The notes below the pieces were generated by a model. The model made no database searches. It was not told the origin of the DNA and was given only the letters and a program-made list of their open reading frames with translations. From Flavobacteriaceae bacterium (lineage in GTDB: Bacteria > Bacteroidota > Bacteroidia > Flavobacteriales > Flavobacteriaceae), in assembly GCA_016763715.1 (NCBI GenBank), contig JAESTG010000052.1, forward strand, positions 1 to 11,511: a stretch of DNA of 11,511 bases, written 5' to 3'. The position numbers were made by a program, and so were the translations under genes. Positions 1-7,820 of this stretch are shown here, piece by piece (within the stretch, counting starts at the first letter, position 1; each line of letters starts with the position of its first letter).

Positions 1-1
1 A

Positions 2-1897
2 AAACAACAAGCAGAAAAAATCTATACAACTGCTATTAGAAATGGTAAGCGAGCCGCTAAACTAGATCAAACACGACCCAACGTCTTCCAAATGAAGGTT
101 GGAAACATCCTGCCTGGAGATGAAATTACCATCGATATTTACTATACAGAAATGCTACTTCCCTCCAATGGAGAATATCAATTTGTAGCTCCTGGAGTAG
201 TAGGCCCAAGGTTTACTGGGGAACAAACTAGCAACGATACGTCATTTAATAATCCTCACACTAAAAAAGGAATATCGGACACCTTTTTATTTGACTTAGA
301 ACTCTCTTTAAATACTGGAATTACCATTCAAAATATACACAGTGCTTCTCATAAAATAAATGTTGATTATAGTAGCGACACTAATGCCACGGTATTCTTA
401 TCCAAAAGCAATCACAATCCTGCTAATCGTGATTTTATATTAAATTTTAGCTTGCGAGGAAACAAGATTGAAACTGGACTATTGCTATACGAACATGATG
501 ACGAAAAATTCTTTGCCTATTTAATGGAACCTACCAAAGAAGCAAAACCCAAACAAATTAACCCACGGGAATATTTGTTCATTGTAGATGTGTCTGGATC
601 CATGAATGGATATCCATTGGAAGTTTCAAAAAAACTCATGCGCAACTTGTTATGTAATTTAGAACCCACCGACACATTTAATGTGCTCCTTTTTGCGTCA
701 AGCTCCACCACCTTAAGTCCCATTCCCATTTTGGCAAACGGAGCCAATATTGAGAGAGGCGTTCAGTTTTTAACCCATGGTCAAGGTGGTGGTGGGACGC
801 AATTATTAAGTGCTTTAAGAAAAGCTTATCAATTGCCTAGAATAAATGAAGGCAGCGCCCGATCTATGATCATTATTACCGATGGATATGTAAGCGTGGA
901 AAAAGAAGCGTTTACACTAATTAGTGAAAATTTGGATAAAGCCAACGTATTTACTTTTGGAATAGGTTCCAGTGTAAATCGTTACCTCATTGAAGGAATG
1001 GCTTCGGTCTCCAATAGTGCTTCTTTTATAGCAACATCAAAAGACGACGCTAAAAAAGCGGCCGTAGCATTCAAAGAATACATAAGCAAACCGCTCCTTA
1101 CACAGGTAAAATTAAAAGCCAAAGGGTTTGAGATTTACGATGTTCAGCCTGCAAGTATCCCTGACGTATTCTCTACGCGACCTGTGGTTGTCTATGGTAA
1201 ATATCGCGGTGAGGCCAAAGGTAAATTAGTACTTACTGGCTACCAAGGAAAGAAAAAAATCAAGCAAGAATTCAAAGTGTCAAAAGCGCAATTAAATCCA
1301 AATAACAAAGCACTACGCTACTTCTGGGCACGAAAAAAGATTGAACAACTAGATGATTATGCAGTCTTATTCCATGAAGATGTAAAAGAAAGAGTAATCG
1401 ACCTTGGATTGCAGTACAATCTTGCCACCCAATACACTTCTTTTGTAGCTGTAGATCAACAAAAAGTGAATAACGATGGAAGTTTAAAACGGATAAAACA
1501 ACCTTTACCAATGCCAAAAAACGTGGAGAGCTCTGCTGTAGGTGCTACTGGCGATATCACTGAAAAATTCAAATTCAAAAAATCATTCACCATTGCTGTT
1601 TTTAATGGTGCAGAATTAACACCTTCTTCAGGAATGGCATTTGACAACCTTTCAAAAACGGAAGAAAGACAAATCAAAATGTGGTTTAAAGCTGAATTTA
1701 AAAAACTCATCGAAACACAGCTTTTGCTTCATACCAAACTACGCGTTCGTTTTGGGCTTAATGGTATTGTTCTAAGTATTGAATCATTTGAAAACGGGCA
1801 ATGGGTGAGACAACCAAAAATTACCAAAATATTTCAAAATAAAGCAGTCAAAAAATTAACAAGTAAACGACAATTTACAGTAGTTGTCACAATCTAA
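2..1897 (+). CDS. VIT and vWA domain protein, 5' end missing (cut by window edge)
   Basis: The frame is open from the first bases of the window, and the residues before the first ATG (at 92) still read as a VIT domain (IYTTAIRNGKRAAKLDQTRP, then NVFQ). That ATG is therefore internal and the true start lies upstream. Numbered from the ATG at 92, residues 1-40 finish the VIT domain, with the typical YYTEML and GPRF pieces. A von Willebrand factor A domain follows at about 160-335 with a complete metal-binding MIDAS: D166-x-S168-x-S170, T236 and D264. The family is known for metal-dependent protein binding; VIT-vWA proteins of bacteria are usually envelope or secreted. The last 120 residues form a separate basic, beta-rich region (KLRVRFGLNGIVLSIES) that vaguely recalls AgmX/TonB-type C-terminal domains; this is weak. 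No sorting or anchor signal is visible at the C-terminus. Substrate or partner is unknown. A terminator follows directly. Confidence 0.88.
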   Translation, partial: KQQAEKIYTTAIRNGKRAAKLDQTRPNVFQMKVGNILPGDEITIDIYYTEMLLPSNGEYQFVAPGVVGPRFTGEQTSNDTSFNNPHTKKGISDTFLFDLELSLNTGITIQNIHSASHKINVDYSSDTNATVFLSKSNHNPANRDFILNFSLRGNKIETGLLLYEHDDEKFFAYLMEPTKEAKPKQINPREYLFIVDVSGSMNGYPLEVSKKLMRNLLCNLEPTDTFNVLLFASSSTTLSPIPILANGANIERGVQFLTHGQGGGGTQLLSALRKAYQLPRINEGSARSMIIITDGYVSVEKEAFTLISENLDKANVFTFGIGSSVNRYLIEGMASVSNSASFIATSKDDAKKAAVAFKEYISKPLLTQVKLKAKGFEIYDVQPASIPDVFSTRPVVVYGKYRGEAKGKLVLTGYQGKKKIKQEFKVSKAQLNPNNKALRYFWARKKIEQLDDYAVLFHEDVKERVIDLGLQYNLATQYTSFVAVDQQKVNNDGSLKRIKQPLPMPKNVESSAVGATGDITEKFKFKKSFTIAVFNGAELTPSSGMAFDNLSKTEERQIKMWFKAEFKKLIETQLLLHTKLRVRFGLNGIVLSIESFENGQWVRQPKITKIFQNKAVKKLTSKRQFTVVVTI

Positions 1898-1919
1898 GTT
1901 TACCATTTATTTCGACTTT

Positions 1920-1946
1920 TAAACCTCGAACAAAATTCGGGGTTTA
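1920..1946 (+). terminator. Hairpin terminator after the VIT-vWA gene
   Basis: An 11-bp stem (TAAACCTCGAA at 1920-1930 against TTCGGGGTTTA at 1936-1946, one T-G wobble) closes a 5-nt CAAAA loop. It begins 23 nt after the stop codon at 1895-1897 and is followed by a short pyrimidine-rich stretch rather than a long T tract. The position, the compact loop and the start of a new promoter about 60 nt later support transcription termination. Confidence 0.65.
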
Positions 1947-2007
1947 CGCTTTCTAACTCAATCCTTACGAATTCTAAAAGAGTGGGAATCAACTCACAAA
2001 CTGGATA

Positions 2008-2015
2008 TACATTTG
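2008..2015 (+). promoter_or_regulatory. Bacteroidota-type -7 element (TAnnTTTG)
   Basis: TACATTTG matches the TAnnTTTG -7 consensus used by the primary sigma factor of Bacteroidota and lies 33 nt upstream of the chosen ATG at 2049, downstream of the previous terminator. No clear TTG -33 element sits at the expected distance, so the call rests on the -7 box and its position. Confidence 0.5.
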
Positions 2016-2048
2016 ATATATAATCATAACAATCTAAAACGTATCCTT

Positions 2049-2612
2049 ATGAAAAAATTTGCATTAATCATCATTTTGCTAGCTGGCCTTAATTCAGTAA
2101 CAGCACAAGAATTTGAAATAACTTCTGCTTACAATGTATCTATAAACGGCTCCTTAAACGAGCAAGAACTAGTGCAAAATAATGCTACTTTGTCTACCGA
2201 TGTAGAAAGGTCTATCACGCTTACAACCTTTCCTGTTGAAGCCGCAGAAAGCCTTACTAACATTGTCGTTAGTGAATTACAGAGTCCCAAATTAGAAGGA
2301 GTAACAAAAGTGCTAAAAATAGAAGCTAGTTATGTAGAATACTGCTCCTATTTGGTGTCTCAATATATCCTCATTACCACAAATGGCGACTATATTAGTC
2401 TTCCGAGCCTCGGAAATACACACTGTAACGATACATTAACCGAAGTTCGTTATTTGTTTCCCAATCAAAAATTTGGAAAGGCAAATCAAATTGTTCGTGC
2501 AGAAGTAAGTTATACTAAAACGGCTAAAGTTTCAACATCAATAACACAACAGATCTTCATTTGGAATGATGATGACTTCGGAACAATGGGTGCTATTTCT
2601 GAAAATTACTAA
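2049..2612 (+). CDS. Small secreted protein of unknown function
   Basis: A 187-aa protein that I do not recognise. The start at 2049 was chosen because it gives a clean Sec signal peptide (MKK, then a hydrophobic core FALIIILLAGL, and a TAQ-EF cleavage site after residue 20). A TTG start at 2013 would add 12 polar residues before the signal and would lie inside the -7 promoter box. The mature part is about 167 residues and looks beta-strand rich, with two cysteines (C99 and C126) that could form a disulfide in the periplasm, and an acidic tail (WNDDDFG). It lies 20 bp before the caspase-like lipoprotein gene on the same strand, with no terminator between them, so the two are probably co-transcribed and may act together. 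Function is inferred only from this context. Confidence 0.8.
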   Translation: MKKFALIIILLAGLNSVTAQEFEITSAYNVSINGSLNEQELVQNNATLSTDVERSITLTTFPVEAAESLTNIVVSELQSPKLEGVTKVLKIEASYVEYCSYLVSQYILITTNGDYISLPSLGNTHCNDTLTEVRYLFPNQKFGKANQIVRAEVSYTKTAKVSTSITQQIFIWNDDDFGTMGAISENY

Positions 2613-2632
2613 CCTAAATCACTTCAGAAATA

Positions 2633-3679
2633 ATGAAAAACTACACACTGCTTGTATTGATTAGTCTCTCTTTTCTTTTCGGATGTGAAGAACCATATCC
2701 AAATATCGAAATCAAGGCTTCGAATACTTCCGAAGAATCTAAAATAAAAAAACAGAGTGTCGTCTTTATCACGGGTATTGACGAAGACGAAGATGGAAAT
2801 AATTATTACGCCAATGCAACAGCCCATTTTGAGAATAAAAAAATGAAGATTGTGAAAAACATATTTTCTTTGGAGGAGATTATGAGTTGGCTTATTTCAA
2901 ACAATAACAGAGGTCAATATAATGAGATTCACATTGTGAGTCATAGCAACGCTTGGCGGGGAATGTCCCTTCGAGTCAATAAAAACGGTCCTAGAGTGAC
3001 AAAAAAAACGCTAACTGATGTATTGGAGAAAAAGATACTACCGAAATTGGATGAAAGGGTCGATAAAAAAACAAAAATTATTTTTCATTCCTGCGGTTTA
3101 GGTAAAAATGAAACTTTATTGCAATTGCTAAAGACTATTTTTTCCTCGGAACAAATACCCCAAATCTACGCATCTCCCCATTTCAATATTTTTGGAGGAA
3201 GATATGCTTCGCATTACCTAGCTAATCCCTACTATACTTACTACCCTACAGCACAATCCAAAGGGCCAAAATCACTTGCCAAAGAAATAAAAAACACCTA
3301 TCCCAACATAAAAATGAATTGGTTAAGTGCTATAAAAAGCAGAGGGGAAACCAAAATAGGTGAAGCCTATTCGTATCGATTTAATATTCCTGTAGATTGG
3401 AAAATCTCATTTGAAAAAGAAGAGGATATACCTGACTTATACAACCGAGAGGATATCATGGATTGGATTGTGGATAATGAGGCCATTTCATTGACACTTT
3501 ATGAACTGGAAATTCCGATTGAAAAATTTCGCTGGACTAGCAACCTTTCAGGAAAAATACTTGAAATTAAAGGAAAAACAACCATCGTATGTGTGTTGAA
3601 ACCCATCACAAACTGCAATGACACTTCTGAATATGAGATTCTTAGCTTAGACAATTCAAATTTATATACATGCCTGTAA
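2633..3679 (+). CDS. Putative caspase-fold (clan CD-like) lipoprotein
   Basis: A 348-aa protein starting with a lipoprotein signal: MKNYTLLVLISLSFLFG then the lipidated C18 (lipobox FLFGC). It is followed by charged residues, so it is probably anchored in the envelope. Residues 40-160 show the alternating strand and helix pattern of the caspase/gingipain fold. A strand SVVFITGIDED is followed by a helical stretch to about residue 90, then a hydrophobic strand ending in a histidine (EIHIVSHSN, H104), then a strand ending in a cysteine (KIIFHSCGLG, C154). The 50-residue His-to-Cys spacing and the small residues after each catalytic candidate fit clan CD peptidases. The histidine is followed by S rather than the usual G, and no family name comes to mind, so catalysis is an inference. 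The C-terminal half (about 215-348) is unrecognised and carries C320, C328 and C347. The gene probably forms an operon with the secreted protein gene upstream. Confidence 0.8.
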   Translation: MKNYTLLVLISLSFLFGCEEPYPNIEIKASNTSEESKIKKQSVVFITGIDEDEDGNNYYANATAHFENKKMKIVKNIFSLEEIMSWLISNNNRGQYNEIHIVSHSNAWRGMSLRVNKNGPRVTKKTLTDVLEKKILPKLDERVDKKTKIIFHSCGLGKNETLLQLLKTIFSSEQIPQIYASPHFNIFGGRYASHYLANPYYTYYPTAQSKGPKSLAKEIKNTYPNIKMNWLSAIKSRGETKIGEAYSYRFNIPVDWKISFEKEEDIPDLYNREDIMDWIVDNEAISLTLYELEIPIEKFRWTSNLSGKILEIKGKTTIVCVLKPITNCNDTSEYEILSLDNSNLYTCL

Positions 3680-3807
3680 ATTCCCTTTTCATGAATGAAA
3701 TCATGAATAACTCGAACGCAATTACTAAATAACACAAACCCTAAAAGAACGGCATGACTTTAGTGTTCATTTATAATAACCGAGGGTAACACCTTGAAGA
3801 GTTTAGC

Positions 3808-3815
3808 TATATTTG
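3808..3815 (+). promoter_or_regulatory. -7 element for the sensor kinase operon (TAnnTTTG)
   Basis: TATATTTG matches the Bacteroidota -7 consensus and lies 16 nt before the kinase ATG at 3832, implying a very short 5' leader. No TTG is found at the normal -33 spacing; the nearest, at 3794-3796, is too close. The kinase and regulator genes downstream would share this promoter. Confidence 0.5.
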
Positions 3816-3831
3816 TTAAGAGACCTATTCC

Positions 3832-6800
3832 ATGAATTATATCCAATTACAAATTACATTTCTATTATCTGCATTGTTGTGGATGGGAATAGCACGCGCT
3901 CAAAATAACGATTTACGATCATACACCATGGAAGATGGCTTGCCACAGTCTCAAGTGTATGATATGGTACAAGACGAAATAGGTTATCTCTGGCTTGGAA
4001 CACGCGGTGGGGGCTTAAGCCGATTTGATGGAGACTCCTTTACCACATTTAACGATCGTGACGGGTTAGGGTCTAACTATATCAACACCATCATTTTTGC
4101 CAACGATTCCCTTTTTATTGGAACGCAACAAGGGGTTTCATTAAAAGTTAATGATGAATTTGTGAATTTTAAAATGCCGCAGGTCGTTACAATTTTTAGA
4201 CATGAAAAAGTCACATTTTTAGGTACTGTAAATGGTCTTTATAAACTTCAAAAAAACAAAACTCCAGAAAAAATAATTCTGCATAAAACTTTAGACAATA
4301 ATACCATCACCAATATTGTATTTGATGGCCAAAAGTTTTGGATAGCCTCAAACAAAGGACTTTGGAAGTTAAATTCCTTGAGCAATAACGCTGTCGTAGA
4401 ACAATATGAAACCACAAACTTTACGTCACTTGTCTTGCATCAAGAGAATCTTTTTGCAGCTACATTTATGGACGGAATCATAGTGTTGGATATTTTCAAT
4501 AACGAACCAGACCGCATCATTGTTGGACCTCAACGTGTTAATCATATTGGTATATTAAAGAACCAGTTATGGGTTTCTACAGACGCCAGTGGTGTTTTTG
4601 TATACCATTCGAATGCGCTTAGTTTGGTTAAAAAATTGAATCAGCGAAACGGGCTTTCAGTTTCACACATTCGCAAAACCATGACCGACCGAAATGGAAA
4701 TATTTGGATTGCAACCAGTGGCGGGGGATTATATAAATATTTCTTGAATGAATTCACACATTATGATAAGGACACGGGACTACCAGGCAATCGTATTTAC
4801 GCCACTCATTTCGATGGGAGTAAACTTTGGATTTCAAACGCAGAAGCGGGTTTAGCAACCATTGATTCGCTAGGGATACATCGCATTCCTACTATTGAAG
4901 GTTTTTCAGAAGTAAAAATAAAAACAATCACGAGTGATTCACATGGAGATATTTGGGCAGGATCAGACGGTAAGGGTATCCTCTATAGAGAAACGAGGGA
5001 GGAACATCGCTTGTTATTTGATGGAGCCGACTTAGATAATATACAAATTGACACTGTCATTCAGGTTAAAAACCACCTAATTAATGAGTCCATAGGATTT
5101 CCTTCTAACTGGATTCGTCAATTATATACACGTAATGACACCATTTGGGCTGCCACTTATAGCAGTGGTATTGTGAAATTGCAATATAACATTGAAAAAA
5201 AGCAACTTACTATATTAAAAACCTTCGAAGCCGAGGATGGGATTGAGGATTTACTCATCCGTGATATGAAAGCGGATACTCATGGACGTATTTGGTATGC
5301 CACACAATCTGGCCATCTAGGGTATTTAAAAAATAATGAAATTACGCATTTAGGAGAAGTATTACAGCACAAAGTCCCCATAAACACCCTGTTATTTCGA
5401 AACAATCATCTCTATCTTGGGACAGCAGGCAGTGGTGTTTGGTATGCTTCAGAAGGCAACTTTACTCAGTTTAAAAAATTGAGCGGCACTAAAAGGCTTA
5501 CCTCTAACAACTGTTATCAACTTATTTTTGATTCCGAAGAAAATCTATGGATGGGAACTGAAAAAGGAGTAGATAAAATCCTACTTAACAAAGAAAACGA
5601 AATTGTAGACGTGATACATTTTGGGCGAAATGATGGTTTCTTAGGTATTGAAACCTGTCTCAATGCTGTTTCCAAAGACAATCATGGCAACCTGTGGTTT
5701 GGTGCTATTTATGGCCTCACCAAATACGATTCAGCCAAAACTCCCGAGGAAACCAATCTCAATCCAACTATCTATTTTGAAAATATTTCGGTGGGTTATC
5801 AGTCTTTAGATTCACTCTCTGCATTCATTGGTTTAGCTAATAATAAAACCCTACAACTTCAACCCGACCAAAATCAAATCTCCTTTAGTTATCGATCCGT
5901 AGATCTGGATCATCCAAAAGAAATTGAGTATCGTTTTAAACTAAATGAAAGTGATTGGAGTCCTTGGTCCAAAAGTAATCTGCAAAGTCTCGCTGGCTTG
6001 GGGTTTGGTGCACATCACTTTAAAGTACAATCTAGAAACTATCGATGGGAAACTAGCGACACCATTGATTTTCGATTTTTTATCGAAAGCCCTCTGCATA
6101 AAAAAACCTGGTTTCAATGGTTAATTATGGGAGTTGGCTTGTGTCTTATTTTACTAATAGCCTGGAGGTACATTCATCATGTAAAACAAAAAAACAAAGC
6201 AATTCAGAAACAATTAGAAGTGCAAAATCATCTGTTATCGTTAGAACAAAAAGCATTGCGTCTTCAAATGAATCCTCATTTTATCTTCAACGTGCTCAAT
6301 GGTATAAAAGCCATGGGAACCAGCAATCCAGAAAAGATGAATAATACCATTAATAGCTTTGCGACTATGTTACGGGAGATTTTGTACAATTCAAGAAAGG
6401 AAAGTATTAGTCTGGCTCAGGAAATAAAAACCTTGAAAAATTACATTGATGTAGAACTATTAATGGCGTCCAAGTCATTTACATATGACATTATAATTAC
6501 TTCAGAAATGGATCCCGAAGAGATCTTAATTCCGCCTATGTTAATTCAACCTTTTGTAGAGAATTCGATACGACATGGAATTCTGAAGAGCACTAACGCT
6601 GGGGTTCTCAATATCGAATTTAGGACAACCGAAGATCTTCTATATTGCACTATAAGCGACAATGGTCCTGGAATTTTTGAATCACAAAAAGCAAAAACAG
6701 CCACAGACCACCAGTCCATGGCGCTAAGCGTGACTGAAGAACGAATCGAATCTATTTCAGGGAAAGGTGCATTGCAAATTGAAGAGATTAAAGAAAACGA

Positions 6801-6855
6801 AACAATACTTGGAACCAAAGTAACTTTCAAAATCCCATTAGAAACCGACTATTAA
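3832..6855 (+). CDS. Membrane sensor histidine kinase, reg_prop/Y_Y_Y periplasmic sensor with LytS/AlgZ-type kinase domain
   Basis: A 1007-aa sensor. A signal peptide (to ARA-QNN, about residue 23) exports an N-terminal beta-propeller region of roughly 25-640. This is built of repeated reg_prop blades with the signature aromatic-tryptophan-glycine turn, for example GYLWLGTRGGG (W54), NIWIATSGGG (W292) and NLWFGAIYG (W622). A Y_Y_Y immunoglobulin-like domain follows at about 644-758, then one membrane segment at about 763-784 (WLIMGVGLCLILLIAW) and a charged helical linker. The cytoplasmic part is a His_kinase (PF06580) domain with phospho-acceptor H816 in NPHFIFN. The ATP-binding domain has an N box (PFVENSIRHG, N911) and G box (DNGPGI, D943-G947). 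Unlike hybrid two-component systems of Bacteroides it has no receiver or AraC domain. Phosphate transfer therefore goes to the LytTR regulator encoded 9 bp downstream. The ligand is unknown; related sensors often detect sugars. Confidence 0.95.
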   Translation: MNYIQLQITFLLSALLWMGIARAQNNDLRSYTMEDGLPQSQVYDMVQDEIGYLWLGTRGGGLSRFDGDSFTTFNDRDGLGSNYINTIIFANDSLFIGTQQGVSLKVNDEFVNFKMPQVVTIFRHEKVTFLGTVNGLYKLQKNKTPEKIILHKTLDNNTITNIVFDGQKFWIASNKGLWKLNSLSNNAVVEQYETTNFTSLVLHQENLFAATFMDGIIVLDIFNNEPDRIIVGPQRVNHIGILKNQLWVSTDASGVFVYHSNALSLVKKLNQRNGLSVSHIRKTMTDRNGNIWIATSGGGLYKYFLNEFTHYDKDTGLPGNRIYATHFDGSKLWISNAEAGLATIDSLGIHRIPTIEGFSEVKIKTITSDSHGDIWAGSDGKGILYRETREEHRLLFDGADLDNIQIDTVIQVKNHLINESIGFPSNWIRQLYTRNDTIWAATYSSGIVKLQYNIEKKQLTILKTFEAEDGIEDLLIRDMKADTHGRIWYATQSGHLGYLKNNEITHLGEVLQHKVPINTLLFRNNHLYLGTAGSGVWYASEGNFTQFKKLSGTKRLTSNNCYQLIFDSEENLWMGTEKGVDKILLNKENEIVDVIHFGRNDGFLGIETCLNAVSKDNHGNLWFGAIYGLTKYDSAKTPEETNLNPTIYFENISVGYQSLDSLSAFIGLANNKTLQLQPDQNQISFSYRSVDLDHPKEIEYRFKLNESDWSPWSKSNLQSLAGLGFGAHHFKVQSRNYRWETSDTIDFRFFIESPLHKKTWFQWLIMGVGLCLILLIAWRYIHHVKQKNKAIQKQLEVQNHLLSLEQKALRLQMNPHFIFNVLNGIKAMGTSNPEKMNNTINSFATMLREILYNSRKESISLAQEIKTLKNYIDVELLMASKSFTYDIIITSEMDPEEILIPPMLIQPFVENSIRHGILKSTNAGVLNIEFRTTEDLLYCTISDNGPGIFESQKAKTATDHQSMALSVTEERIESISGKGALQIEEIKENETILGTKVTFKIPLETDY

Positions 6856-6864
6856 AACACTCCC

Positions 6865-7614
6865 ATGCTCACAGCAATTATTATAGAAGATATGGCCGAT
6901 GCACTTCAACTATTGAAGAGCGACTTGGATAATCATCACCCAGAAATTAAGGTTATTGATACTGCCCAAAGTGTGGTGGAAGCAGCTAAACTGCTTCGGA
7001 AAACACAACCCGATATATTGTTTCTTGATATTATGTTAGGTGACGGAACAGGATTTGACTTACTGGAAATTTTTCCGGACTTATCCAGCAAGATAATTTC
7101 CGTGACCGCAAGTGATGAATATGCAATTAGAGCCTTTAAATTTGCGGCTATTGATTATGTTTTAAAGCCCTATTCCAATGAAGATTTAGCCACTGCTATT
7201 TCACGGGCAAAAGAACAAATTGAGCCCAATAAAGAACGGCTCAACATATTAAAAAATACGCTTGCAGCACCAGAGTCTAGACCAGATAAAATCTCACTCC
7301 ACACACTGGATAAGATTATCATTGTAAGCTTGGATAATATTGTTCGCTGCGAGGCTGACAATAATAATACGGTGTTTTACTTAAATGAAGGCCGAAAAAT
7401 ATTCGTCACCAAAACACTTAAATATTTTGCAGATATGCTCAACTCCTATGAGTTTTTACGAGTGCATCAAAGTCATTTGGTCAACTTACAGTGTATTAGT
7501 GCTTTTATAAAAACGGATGGCGGATATTTATTACTGAAAAATAAGGAAACTGTTCCCGTTTCTGTTCGGAAAAAAGCCGAAGTAATTGAGGTTTTAGATC
7601 GAATGCATAGTTAA
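6865..7614 (+). CDS. LytTR-family response regulator
   Basis: A 249-aa two-domain regulator. Residues 1-118 are a receiver domain with the acidic pocket E8/D9, phospho-acceptor D55 (ILFLDIMLGDG), switch residue T81 and conserved K101 (YVLKP). After a linker, residues 143-245 form a LytTR DNA-binding domain with the typical core EADNNNTVFYL and FLRVHQSHLVNL. It starts 9 bp after the sensor kinase stop codon, so the pair is surely one operon and one signalling unit. Regulators of this type bind paired direct repeats in promoters; the target genes cannot be deduced here, and no neighbouring transport or polysaccharide-use genes are present. The gene ends only 2 nt before the first structured intergenic element, and the genes beyond that point run in the opposite direction. 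Confidence 0.96.
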   Translation: MLTAIIIEDMADALQLLKSDLDNHHPEIKVIDTAQSVVEAAKLLRKTQPDILFLDIMLGDGTGFDLLEIFPDLSSKIISVTASDEYAIRAFKFAAIDYVLKPYSNEDLATAISRAKEQIEPNKERLNILKNTLAAPESRPDKISLHTLDKIIIVSLDNIVRCEADNNNTVFYLNEGRKIFVTKTLKYFADMLNSYEFLRVHQSHLVNLQCISAFIKTDGGYLLLKNKETVPVSVRKKAEVIEVLDRMHS

Positions 7615-7616
7615 TT

Positions 7617-7811
7617 CACGAACGTCTCGGCTATGCTAGTACGGGAATTAAAAAGCGATTAATTTCCGATTAAGCACTTAGCCAAAACTTTTTATTTTGT
7701 TTTTATCTTTTCATTTTTAAAGCCAAATCAAAAGATTTGGCGGACTTCGTTAAAAGTATTGAACTTTGGATTAAGTATCAAAACCCGTATTAATTATAGC
7801 CATTGTTGTGC
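7617..7811. repeat. Structured attC-like element 1 (cassette boundary)
   Basis: Nested complementary arms span this gap between two convergent genes. The outer box CACGAAC (7617-7623) pairs with GTTGTG (7805-7810), leaving one bulged base. GGCTAT (7629-7634) pairs with ATAGCC (7796-7801). AGTACGGG (7638-7645) pairs with CCCGTATT (7784-7791), with one G-T wobble. The middle holds an alternative local stem CGGGAATT/AATTTCCG (7642-7649 with 7661-7668), a T-rich stretch, and a perfect hairpin at 7722-7741. Read on the coding strand of the - genes, the element starts with GCACAAC 9 nt after the stop of the DUF6624 lipoprotein gene. It shares TTCCGATTAAG exactly with element 3. It could also serve as a bidirectional terminator for the converging operons. 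Confidence 0.6.
7722..7741. repeat. Perfect 8-bp palindrome hairpin inside element 1
   Basis: GCCAAATC (7722-7729) and GATTTGGC (7734-7741) are perfect reverse complements around an AAAA loop, preceded by a T-rich run at 7687-7718. It may act as the terminal hairpin of the larger element. It could also terminate transcription from the - strand side, since the complement of that run is not a T tract for + strand transcripts after the hairpin. Confidence 0.6.
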
Positions 7812-7820
7812 ATAGTTTTA

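Noticed and set aside
2013..2048. Upstream TTG start for the small secreted protein
   Set aside because: It overlaps the TACATTTG promoter box and would bury the signal peptide behind 12 polar residues; the ATG at 2049 is better.
3688..3707. Inverted repeat TTCATGA/TCATGAA after the caspase-like gene
   Set aside because: Only 7 bp, weak pairs and no T tract follows; not convincing as a terminator or operator.
3731..3766. Bulged inverted repeat (AACA plus CTAAA with TTTAGTGTT)
   Set aside because: Needs a five-base bulge and has no T tract; too weak to call a terminator.
6117..6344. Second open frame inside the sensor kinase gene
   Set aside because: It lies wholly within the kinase coding sequence, has no domain and reads as a shadow; the same holds for the antisense frames over the other genes.
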